A DNA stretch of 64,000 bases. It comes from Luscinia megarhynchos. Lineage: Eukaryota; Chordata; Aves; Passeriformes; Turdidae. The stretch lies in contig JAPFBE010000002.1 of the NCBI GenBank assembly GCA_034336665.1, positions 9,718,146-9,782,145 on the forward strand. The letters are read 5' to 3'. Shown piece after piece: positions 55,501 through 64,000 of the stretch (its first letter is position 1; each line of letters starts with the position of its first letter). The translations under genes and the position numbers were made by a program. Below the pieces are notes generated by a model, which saw only the letters and a program-made list of their open reading frames with translations, had not been told where the DNA came from and made no database searches.

Positions 55501-58500
55501 TTACTTCTGTCAAACATTAAGCTTTTAATTTATATTTTAATTTCCACAGGGACTGTGTTAATTTCACTTCGTGAAGATTTTGCTCCTCCTTTATTAATTT
55601 GCCATTAGTGCATTTTCTTAATTTACCCATTGGAATGTCATGAAAGACAGATGCTGGTGGGACCTGCGTTTGTAAAGCTGGCCAAGTGTGTTTTAAAGGC
55701 AATTTTCTTCATGACAAATAACAGTTGGCTGTTGTTTTCCATTGATTGCAATTATTTTTTATTACTTTTCTCCAACACTTTTTTTCCAAGCGTTTTCTTA
55801 GCATTTAAATTTAAGATCTCACACCTAGCTTTTCACTTCCCTTTTTTTAAAGCTGAACATCCCATGTGGCTCTTCTAAATAAGCATTTCCACTAGACTTA
55901 TGAGCATTTTTTAAAATTAAATTGTTGATTCTTCTGTTTCTGCTTTTTTATTTCTGCATAAAGAATATAACTAATGTATGTAATAAAGTACTGCTGTGTT
56001 TTTTAAATATTTGTAACAAAAATGAGTCATTCATTTGAGTTAAATAATTTTACCTCTTGTCCTAAGAAAAAGATTGCAACAAGCTTGTCACAGCTGCTGG
56101 GCAGCTGCATAGGTCAAACCTTCCCTTTATTTCTGTCTTTAAAGTTACATGAGAAATAGATACAGGAATGCATTCTTTTATTTTATTTCTGGTGTTTGGA
56201 AAACATTAGAAAATCTGTGTTTATTAATAGATTAAGAGGATGAAATAACTTATAGCAGGAATTTGCTTCTTACCATATTTCTATGTAACTCTATGGTAAG
56301 AAATGAGGATAATGCAAACAGTGAAATAAATGGATTAAGACAAACAGGGAGATAGGAAACTTCTCTTGGGGATACTTCTGGCTATGAAACCACATTGCTG
56401 GGGAGATAAATGACAGAGGAAGTGTTGTGGATTAACCCCAGTAGGCTGCTAATTACCACACAGTTGTTTGCTTATTCTCCCATCAGTGGGGGGAGGGGAG
56501 AATCAGAGGGCAACAGTGAGAAAATCCATGGGTTGTGATAAAGACGTTTATAATTTAAGAATCGAAGTAAAAACAAGAAAGAAAGGAGGAAAAAACCCAA
56601 ACCCAAGAAAAACAAGTGATGCTAAAGAAAATAATTGCTCACCACCAACCAACTGATGCCCAGCTGGTCCCCAAACAGGGGCAGCCCCTGCCATCCTCAA
56701 CTCCCATGGCTGAGCTCATTTATGGCTGAGCATGGTGCCATGTGATATGGAATGTCTGCTGGGCTCAGTGTCCTGGCAGTGTCCCCACCCGACCTCCTGT
56801 GCACTGCCAGCCTACTTGTGAGTCCCTGTGGAAACAGCCTGCATGCTGCCTGTGCTAAAACATCCCTGAATAATCGATACTGTTTGAATCAGAAGTCCAA
56901 AGCACAGCCCCCTGCCAGCTCAGCTGAAGAAATTTAACTCCATCCAGACCAAAAACACTGCAGGAAGTTTGGACAAAGAACACAGAACAATTTCTGCATT
57001 GGCAAAATTGGTAGAGAAATGTGCTATTGAAACAAAAAACAGATGTATCTATTAGAGATGGTGCTCTCAGTTTTAATGAGATTTTTTTTGCTGATGTTTT
57101 TTGTTGTTTTGTATTTCAGATTAGATAGATTATCAAAATATAATATTTCTATTGAACATATAAAGCAGTTTGCATAAAGCAATTTTAACCTCAGTGTGTG
57201 GAAGGTACTTTATTAATTGCTAGTTTCAGCATTTGTGAAAACAGACTTGTGTTTTTTGCTTAAAGTTGGTTTGGAATTCCAGTAAAACTGTAATCTGTAC
57301 ATAGGCTTCTAGAATGAGAACAGGATTATCAAATTTGAAAAGTAGAGGAAGGGGAAAATGGTGGCAGAGTTCTCTTTCTACCCTGATGAAGCCTGTCATC
57401 TTATTTCCCCAGGAGTTCTGAAGAAGTCGGACGGGTGGGTTGGCTTAGGCTGCTGTGAGCTGGCTATCGCTGTGGAGTGTCGGCAGGCGTGCAAGCAGGT
57501 AAGGCTTTCATCCCTGCTGGCTGAGCCCAGGCTGGTTCTGCTGCTCTCCTGGGTTATGCTAAACTTAATTTTGCCTTTTTTGTCACAGTCTTTACATAAA
57601 AGTTGTCACTTTAAAATAACATTGAGTGAAAGGTGACGTGGCTGATCCTAAGCTCTTTTTTTTGTCATACCATGTTTAGTGAAACACCGTTGTGGTTACA
57701 GCCCCAGATTTTTCTGCCTCTTCAAAGAGGTTTTTGTTCATCAGATGGAAGAAAGGGGGTTTTTTGGTGTTAATAGAGCTGATGTTTTTGTCAAGTAACA
57801 GTTTTAAGCGTAATTCATAAATTTAGCAATGATGTTTTTATTGAAGCATTTAGTGATTTTTTTCCCCCAAATATGTGTTTGTGGCTTTAAAAATGTCTTC
57901 AAAATCTAGGAGCATATCTGTGTTTATCTTCATCCTTACAGTTCATTTGTGGGGCACAGATATACTTAATATTCACATTTGTGAATGTTGCCTATGTAGT
58001 CTTAATCTTGACCAAGCAGCCTGCTGCAAACTGCTGTCATAACAAAAAAAATAACTGAAAGTGGCAAGAAATGAGCAGTGAGTACAGAGCAGTGTGGGAG
58101 AGAGATGAGGAGTGAGTAAACAAACTGGGTACTTTTGATCTTCAGAAAATAAGATGTGTGTTTATTCTCAAATGCCATGTTTTCAAATATGGCCTAATGC
58201 TTAAGTGTGTTCCAGACCTGATAAAGACATTTCTGTTTATTGCAGTCTTATTAAATTCTATTAATTTAATCTTATGATTGTTACATCATTTATTGTCATT
58301 CTCTAAATCAGATGTTGTATTGTTTGATTGCAAACTGTTATTTCAGAATCTTAGCTATATATTGTACTTTAGCAGACTCTGGTTAAAACATTTACTTTTT
58401 TTTTTCCATTTATACTAAAATCGAAATACCTCCCAAATATTAGGGATAGTGGGAAATACTTGGATTTTAATTTTGATCCTTGAAACTTGAGGGGATTTTG

Positions 58501-59168
58501 GAGTCATTTTGAAGGCAATGATATAATAGATCTGAGGTCAGGCTTTACCCAAGTGTTTTAAATTACTGGAGTGGGAAGTAATGTTAGTAGTTATTATAGT
58601 TTTGAATATCTGTCATATGAAAAAAGGAGCACAAGATTTTGTATAGAGCAAAGGGGTCTGCAGTTGGAGGGGAGAATTTCTGCAACTCAGTTTCACAATA
58701 GGAACCATAGAACTGAACATACAGGAGGGAGGAGAATGGAAAACGACACACAAGTGATAAATTAGCAGGGAAAATGGGGAGATCTTTATGCTCAAGCTCT
58801 TCCATTTCTTAAATGCTTCCTGTATTCTGCAATCTGGCAAACCTTTCACAAAACCAAAGGTGCTTTGTGTGCCTCCACTCTCAACTGACTTGGTGCAGAA
58901 ATATGAGGGTTTGGGCTTTCATTAAGTGTCATATTAACAGTCATGGCATCTGCTTTTTTATCTTAAAGCTTTACATGGATTCTTTAGGTTCTTAAGGAAA
59001 AATTTGAATAAATCGTTAATCCATTGTTATTGGAGTTAATTTAAAAGTAGAACTGTCTTTATTTTGCAACATGATTTTATTATTTTCTACTACAAATGGA
59101 GAAATGTAACTGTCTTTCAGGCATCTGCAAAAAATGATGTTTTAAAGGTCTGCAGGAAGGAATATGAG
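43447..59168 (+). CDS. RECK: RECK, exons 1-6 (N-terminal part)
   Basis: Spliced coding region joining 43447-43525, 45538-45596, 48742-48816, 50878-50914, 57413-57498 and 59121-59168: 384 nt, 128 codons, in phase throughout. RECK is a GPI-anchored, secreted-pathway glycoprotein of about 970 residues in human. It inhibits MMP2, MMP9, MMP14 and ADAM10, and with ADGRA2/GPR124 presents WNT7 to Frizzled in brain vessels. Visible parts are a signal peptide (about residues 1-26, WALLCLAATPLLC core), the first cysteine-knot repeat (CC at 30-31 through C77) and most of the second (GCCELAIAVECRQACKQ to KVCRKEYE). The match to human from MCRDVCEQ onward is close. The start was chosen for its signal peptide and Kozak context (GCCATGG). 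The remaining exons are beyond the window. Confidence 0.97.
43526..45537 (+). other. RECK: RECK intron 1 (2.0 kb)
   Basis: The first 400 bp is CpG island. It is followed by a CR1 fragment at 44181-44286 and AT-rich sequence with poly-T runs. Acceptor TTCCCATAG ends at 45537. Confidence 0.9.
44181..44286 (+). mobile_element. CR1 LINE 3' end, short
   Basis: TGTTCAAACCAGGCTGCATGG, then CTAGTGGAAGGTCCCTGCCC, ATCATCTTTAAGGG and TCTTCCAACCCAAACCATTC, the extreme CR1 3' end, about 106 bp. It sits just outside the CpG island in RECK intron 1. Confidence 0.9.
45538..45596 (+). CDS. RECK: RECK exon 2
   Basis: 59 nt encoding GLSCCYHAKDNLMCRDVCEQ, the start of the first cysteine knot. The acceptor is CCATAG and the donor GTAAGC. 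Phase goes from 1 to 0. The human segment has the N-H-S sequon where this has Y-H-A. Confidence 0.97.
45597..48741 (+). other. RECK: RECK intron 2 (3.1 kb)
   Basis: No second gene is visible. A broken CR1 copy occupies about 47270-47890. The rest is AT-rich. Acceptor TTTCTAACAG ends at 48741. Confidence 0.9.
47270..47890 (+). mobile_element. CR1 LINE fragment with internal deletions
   Basis: It begins with words like GATGTCAAGGGCAGCAAGAC from the ORF2 region, jumps to CTGGGACCTGTCCTGTTTAAC and ATCTTTGTTAACCACCTGG (reverse transcriptase region), and ends with GATCCCTTCCAACCTGAATTC and CTATTCTATGACC. The order is that of CR1 with large gaps. No usable reading frame remains. Confidence 0.75.
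48742..48816 (+). CDS. RECK: RECK exon 3
   Basis: 75 nt, 25 residues: ILSSKSDSRLKHLLQRAPEY then CPESM. Both boundaries are phase 0, and the donor is GTAAGG. It carries the fifth cysteine of knot 1 and is very close to human (IFSSKSESRLKHLLQRAPDY). Confidence 0.97.
48817..50877 (+). other. RECK: RECK intron 3 (2.1 kb)
   Basis: AT-rich intron with a short antisense CR1 end at 50137-50235. Acceptor TTTTTACTTTTCAG ends at 50877. Confidence 0.9.
50137..50235 (-). mobile_element. CR1 LINE 3' end, antisense, short
   Basis: TAGAATCATAGGTGCATTTAG, then GTTGGAAAAGAGGCTAAAG and ATCATGAAGTACAACC, is the reverse complement of a CR1 tail. Only about 100 bp is left. Confidence 0.75.
50878..50914 (+). CDS. 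RECK: RECK exon 4 (37-nt microexon)
   Basis: 37 nt encoding REVWGCINSSLP plus one base of Gly. The acceptor is TTTTCAG and the donor GTAAGA. It holds the sixth cysteine of knot 1 and the NSS sequon equal to human Asn86. Human has V-E-I-W where this reads R-E-V-W, with the same length. Confidence 0.93.
51396..52611 (-). mobile_element. Solo ERV LTR, antisense, with 7-bp target duplication
   Basis: It starts TGTGGCAGGTTGAAGCTGGCC and ends GCAAAACCAGCA, about 1.2 kb. TAGAAAG lies directly on both sides (51389-51395 and 52612-52618). Internal words such as CTAAAATAAACCTTTAGAAC, GGGTCTTTCCTATGGG, TCCTCCTCCCCCTCCC and CTTTCTTAAGTATGTTATC match a long avian LTR read in reverse. There is no internal viral sequence and no viral gene. 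Confidence 0.9.
52990..54395 (+). mobile_element. Degenerate CR1 LINE, reverse transcriptase region
   Basis: About 1.4 kb follows CR1 ORF2 order: GGGTCCAAGAGAGCTGC, CTGCTGCTGAATGAGGCAGG, TCAGTCTTTACTGGTGAAATG, AGTCAGCATGGATATATGAAG, AACATCTTTGTTAATGATGGG, AAGTCCTGCACCTGGC, CTGGAAAGCAGCTTGG, TACTGTGTCCAGTTCTGAGC and GGTGATTAAGGAGCTGGAGC. Frameshifts and stops break it throughout, and the CR1 3' end is absent. No intact protein. Confidence 0.9.
56423..56962 (-). mobile_element. Solo ERV LTR, antisense, with 5-bp target duplication
   Basis: 540 bp with TG...CA ends and GGAAG on both sides (56418-56422 and 56963-56967). It reads in reverse as the same LTR type as 31429-32002: GTGGATTAACCCCAG, a GGGGGGAGGGGAGAATC region, TTGCTCACCACCAACCAAC, GCCATGTGATATGGAATG and a TTTAACTCCATCC end. 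No viral gene is attached. Confidence 0.92.
57413..57498 (+). CDS. RECK: RECK exon 5
   Basis: 86 nt completing Gly and encoding VLKKSDGWVGLGCC and ELAIAVECRQACKQ. It carries the first four cysteines of the second knot. The donor is GTAAGG and the exon ends in phase 0. It is nearly identical to human (VFKKSDGWVGLGCCELAIA). Confidence 0.97.
57499..59120 (+). other. RECK: RECK intron 5 (1.6 kb)
   Basis: AT-rich intron with no recognised repeat or gene. Acceptor TGTCTTTCAG ends at 59120. Confidence 0.9.
59121..59168 (+). CDS. RECK: RECK exon 6
   Basis: 48 nt, 16 residues: ASAKNDVLKVCRKEYE. The donor is GTATGT and both ends are phase 0. It matches human ASSKNDISKVCRKEYE and carries the fifth cysteine of knot 2. 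The sixth is expected in exon 7. Confidence 0.96.
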
Positions 59169-62100
59169 GTATGTTTTTATGTGTCTGTGGAAAAAAAAAG
59201 TCAACTTTTATATCAATTGTTTTATAAGTCCTGTAAAAATATCCTGTACATGAGGGAAAGTTGAGTCTTTTTATAGCTGTATTTCTAAATGTGCTTGTTT
59301 TCATATGAATGTAATTATCTCTCTACAGTTTTTATAAAAGTATAATTTTCTGTAAAAAAGTTTTAGATTTTTTAGACTTGCATATACCTTAATTTAAATG
59401 AAAAAGTTGCAACTTTCAAATTGAATTTCCAAAAAGTTTATTTTATAGGAATTTTGCTCAAAGTCAGTGTTCATTGTGATCATTCAATCTGTCAGAAAGC
59501 TTTCAGCTTGGACAGTGAGAGTCAGTTTAAAAGTGACCTAAAGAAATAAACTCAGAAAAAAACAGCCTTAAGTATCCCATCTGAATATAAATAATTTCAA
59601 ATATATAATTTTTTGTAGCATCAGTGAAACTGTTGATGCTTGCAGTTATTTTTACTGTTTTGCTCATAGAATTAATCATCAGGATATCTTCAGAAATCTG
59701 CCTTTAACTATGTTCTTTTTAACACAGTGTGTAGAACTGCTATTCTGCAAGGGCTGCTTTTCTTTTGATCTTTGTCTTAATTAGAAGCCAGATTCTTCCC
59801 ACCCCCTTTCATCTCATTTCCTTCTGCCCTAAGTGAGGTAGTCCTGCATCAGTTCTGCTCATAATCAACAGTTCAGGATATCAGACAAGTTTCCATTCTT
59901 TTGATTTGGGCAGAAGTTGAGCAGCTTTCCTGGTTTTTGTTTTTTTTTTCCAGGAAGCACTGAATTACTTTTTTAAAATTTATTTTCCCTTTCATCCTTA
60001 TATCTAAACAATCTACAGAGTATTTTCCTAGACTCTTCACTATGGAAGTTAGCGTGGGTTGAAATTGCCATAGCTTGTTCTCTTAAAAATGGATTTTCAT
60101 TTTAAGTAGTTCTGTCTCCTTTCATGCTGTAATATGCTATACTGTCAACATCTGCAAGCTTCTCCTCTATTATGCTGGTCTGTTTCCTTCTTTTTTTTCT
60201 GGGTTTCTGCATTGCTGTAGGAGGTTGGCCAGTATGGGTTGAAGGAGAGCGGGAGAGGAAAGGTAAGAGAATAAAGAATGACTTCAAAATGGTCACAGTC
60301 ATCTTATTTACTTCTCCAGTTTCTATCTGGAATTTTGAAAACTGGGCCTCTCACTCTTAATCAAGAGTGATCTTACTGCTATTGTACAGAAAACCTTAAT
60401 GCTTGCTATCTGTGCAAGACTAAAATAGAAGGAGAGGGAGAAAAATCATAGTAGAAGGAACCAGTCTTCCAATTAGGGAAGAAGGAAAGAACTTTTTTTA
60501 ATGAGGACTAGGTGTAGTAGATACAAACAATGTGTCAGGGACAGAAATTAGGTGCTAGTTGTTCAGCTATGATAGAATTCTACATGACAGTGATTTTTCA
60601 TGTGTATCCAAGCTTACAGGTGCTCATGGAAAATAATACTTGAAATGGTCTTAGGAGGCTCATTGGCTGTATAAAATTCAGGGAAGTTATGCGTAAGATT
60701 AAAGATTCCAAATAAAACTTTTGGAGGGAGCCTGCAGTTTCCCACACCCTATCATTATTTCTCATGTAAAAAAACAAACAAACAAACAAAAAATCCCAAA
60801 CATTGTTCTTGCTGCTTTGGTGTATGAGTCCTGCTCCCTCTGTAGTCTGTGAGTAGTTTCTGTGTCCTGTACTGTACTTTGCATTCGATGGAGTTGGCTG
60901 GGGAAACACTGAACTGGAAGAGGTGACATGAGATCAGAAATAGCATGTGAATCACATAAATACAATGTCATACATACTGTGTTTGGTTTTGCATTTAAAA
61001 TTTGTACTTTGCTAAAAATCAGGATCAAAATAGAAATAATATTTAAGTACGTGACATAAAAGTAAAACTAGATGAATTAAGGATGTAAAATATAATTCCC
61101 TTTTTTGTAAACACTCTCACAGTTTACTAGCCTACTTACTTAGTTTGTTCAGAAAAGGATTTCCCAGAGGATTTCCACAAGCTTAGAATAGTCTGAACTG
61201 TGCATAGTACCCTTCTGTAATCTTTTGAGATTAGGGAAACAACTTTGTGAGTTACCCTTCAGCCTCCCACTAGGTTAGTGAGGGTGAAGAAGGAGGTAAA
61301 TCTTCAGAGGTAAGGCATAGGGCTCAGTGCTGTGAAAAAAGCCAAACTCCATGCAGAAGGTGTCACCAAGTTTGAAGTCACTTAGTAGAGTCTCAGGTTG
61401 TGCAGTAGCAAAATCATTTCCTCATTGATGTGCCAACTTTTCACAAGATTAATCAGGGATACTTTTTCTGCTGATCTTATTTTTCTGCATTACTTTTACT
61501 GTAAATATTTATGTTTATTTTAATTTAGAGATTTTACATATTTTAGAAAAGTATTGTGTTGGAATAAGATACTCACTTTTTATCAGTGCTTTGAAGATGG
61601 CTTGTCTTGTTAAACAATTTTTATTTTCAAGTAGCACTGCATACAGAAGTTAATGAATTTAACACTACTTGCCCAGTATTTTTGAGTGTTACTAAAAGAT
61701 ATTTTATTTGCCTTCTTTTGAAGGTTTTATTCTAATAGTCCTTTTTTCCATCTTCTGCTTCTCAGATACTCATTTTGTCGTCTTCAGTTTTCCTCTAGTT
61801 CTGTGCACCTCAGTTCTTTTATCTTTCACTACTTCTTCCAGCTTTCTGCTATCCTGTTCATCTTCCTCTAAAGAGAAGGTAGGTAATAGTCAAAGGAAGA
61901 AGAAAAATGAAGTGGAGATGGTATGGATTGTATGTAGGATTTTCTGATATTCGTATTTTTAAAACTTTTGTGTAAATTGGGGGTTCATTTTTTAAAGGAC
62001 CACGTGGAATACATGCTTGGAGGAGCTACTTAAAATACTTCATTAATCTTAAAATAAGCTGTAAAGGCTTTATTGCTGTGTTTAAGATCCCTTTTCTTTC

Positions 62101-64000
62101 TTCTGTGCATGGAAAGGGTAGCATTAAGCTTGCATTAGGTTGCAGCTCTTGAGTCTGTGCACTGCATATTGTGAGTTCACCTCTCTGAATATTAAGAACT
62201 GCAGTTTTTGCTTCATGTGTTCCAAATAAGACATTTAAACTTCTCTAGGTAATTGACACTGTGAGAGCTTTACTGTAGCTGAGCACTATTAACATCTTCC
62301 AAGCAATTGAAATGCAGCTGAAAATGTCACCAGTTATTTAGCCTCTGCTCTTAAAACTACTTTCCTGCTCAGTAATGAATACTTTTGATATCCCTGGACT
62401 GTTTAAAAGCAGTTTTGCTATCACAGATATGAGCACTCTTTAGCCTAATCTCACTTTGGTGCTTCACAGTTTTTAAACACAGAAACTTAAAATGCACAGA
62501 AACTTAAAAAGCTTTAAGTGCTTTAATGGGGATTCAGAAAAGTATTCACTCTGCTATGGTTGGTTTTTATTCTTCTAGGGTTGTATGATCCTGCTTTTTG
62601 CTGAGATTTTAGTGAATGCTGGCTACTAATTACCCTTGCTGAAAAATGCAGTCATCAGTTTTTAGCTCTTATCTAATTGTTTGTGTGGATTGCTCTGAGA
62701 CAATAGATAATAACTCAAGGAACTGTTTAGGAAATTGTTTAGCTAAAGGTTCCTAAACAGTTTTAATGAACTCCTAAGGCACAGGACTGTGTGTGGCCTC
62801 TGGAAGTACTGCTTAACGAATTCAGGATGGAATCTGACCCTACACTACACGTTGTAGTTCATGTTATTGTCATCTGCTGGTGCTTTTTGTCTCTATTCTC
62901 TGCTGTTCAAAGAAGGTTGATAGAGCACTCAATGATCTTGCCAAAATTTGAGTTCCAGTAATTTTGTGCTACCTCACTGTGCAAGTGTTCTCAATTCTTT
63001 ACTGGTTTACATAATAGAGGAAAATCTTGACCTTACTTGTTTATTACTGCAAGTTTTAAAAGTTTTTAACAGATGTTCAGCATCATTTGACACTTCAGCT
63101 GATTCCACTAAACCTTAGTATGCTTCTGACTTTTATCTTCTCTCAATAAATTCAAAGATTAAAAGAAGTCAAGGAGAGATCAAGAGGGTTTTCTTTTCCG
63201 TGCTTAACTGCACAGAGTTAAGCATTTTACTATTGTATTTGTTAAGTGTAGGTAATAATTATAAATTAAGATGACCTTAATTGGATAGGATGTAGACTCA
63301 ATATTTGTCATGGTTAGCTTGCCCAGGACAATAGTACTGAGCTTATTTTTCTTCTGAAGTTAGTAGAATATAGATGATAATTTTTAGGGAGAAAAATAAT
63401 TTTTATGGGCTTTTTTGCAAAATACTCTTAATTTCTGGTGTGAAACAACGGCTTCACTGTCACTTTTCATTCAAGACACAAGAGGCAACCATTTAGAAAG
63501 AATGTGCTTACAATATGAAAGCATGGCTCACAATGCAGAGGACTTCTTCCTTCAGCAAAATGTCCTGCTCTGTTTGTGTTGGGGTGCGTGCATTTTTGGG
63601 TTTTGAGCCGTTACCTGCAGCTGATGAGCTCCAAAAAGAGCGAAACCAGTTAGGTCCTGCAGTACTGGCTAAGGTCTTCCTTCAGGGGGGTTCTGGTGAG
63701 GAAGACTGAAAAATATTTTCTGCTGCATAAACCTCAGTAGTCTTTTTCAATTTCCACAACACCCAAAAAGCAATCTTTGAGAGTCTTTGCTTTAAGGTGT
63801 ACGTGTTTGTGTTGCCGGTGTCTGCTTGCCACTTTCCACTCCTTCTGCTTGTAGTCTCACTGCCTTTAATCACCAGCCTTGGAAACACCTGGCTTTAAAA
63901 AAAGGGAAGTCTGAAAGATGGGACTTGTGCACAAGTAAAACAAATCATTGTGTTTGTGGTTTAGAAATTTAGAAATTTGCCATCTTTGTTCACCTTATTT
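59169..64000 (+). other. RECK: RECK intron 6 (partial, at least 4.8 kb)
   Basis: I searched for the next exon, expected to begin like NALFSCISRNE, and did not find it before the window ends. The stretch is AT-rich with an (AAAC)n run near 60770 and no recognised mobile element or gene. Confidence 0.8.
60768..60793 (+). repeat. (AAAC)n microsatellite
   Basis: An A-rich run with four to five AAAC units in RECK intron 6. Confidence 0.85.

Larger units (their letters stand above)
50915..57412 (+). other. RECK: RECK intron 4 (6.5 kb)
   Basis: The most repeat-rich part of the window: a solo LTR at 51396-52611, a long degenerate CR1 at 52990-54395 and a second solo LTR at 56423-56962. Together they make up almost half the intron. 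Acceptor TTATTTCCCCAG ends at 57412. Confidence 0.9.

Noticed and set aside
59169..64000. RECK exon 7 within the window
   Set aside because: No segment encoding NALFSCISRNE-like sequence with flanking splice sites was found, so exon 7 is taken to lie downstream.

Overview
This window is vertebrate nuclear DNA, almost certainly from a bird. It has spliced genes with canonical GT-AG introns and no operon structure. The interspersed repeats are avian in type: CR1 LINE tails ending in ATTCTRTG-like sequence, and solo LTRs resembling common avian endogenous retrovirus families. The kind of bird cannot be fixed from this sequence; the LTR types would suit a neoavian species, which is inference only.

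Two protein-coding genes lie head to tail on the + strand. Positions 1-20970 hold the 3' two thirds of TGFBR1 (TGF-beta type I receptor, ALK5). Six coding exons at 466-16726 encode the equivalent of human residues 192-503, covering the end of the GS segment and the whole kinase domain. About 4.2 kb of 3' UTR follows, ending at an AATAAA signal near 20947. The UTR carries a let-7 8-mer near its start and six Pumilio-type octamers. Positions 43447-64000 hold the 5' part of RECK, a GPI-anchored cysteine-knot protein that inhibits metalloproteinases and acts as a WNT7 co-receptor. Exons 1-6 (128 codons) are present, and the window ends inside intron 6. RECK starts in a strong CpG island.

Between the genes (about 20970-43100) I see no gene. 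The interval contains CR1 fragments, one LTR, an AT-rich island and a perfect CTCF-type motif at 41354-41367. Intron 4 of RECK has collected two complete solo LTRs with target-site duplications and a long degenerate CR1 copy.

No new enzymatic or defence system is visible. The most distinctive feature is the RECK promoter: a 30-bp minisatellite in five copies, each pairing a consensus NF-Y CCAAT box with a GC box at constant spacing, just upstream of the start codon. Close behind it lie two other tandem repeats. TGFBR1 next to RECK also differs from human, where the two genes are on opposite arms of chromosome 9. Both genes act on matrix remodelling and vascular signalling, but nothing here shows shared regulation.
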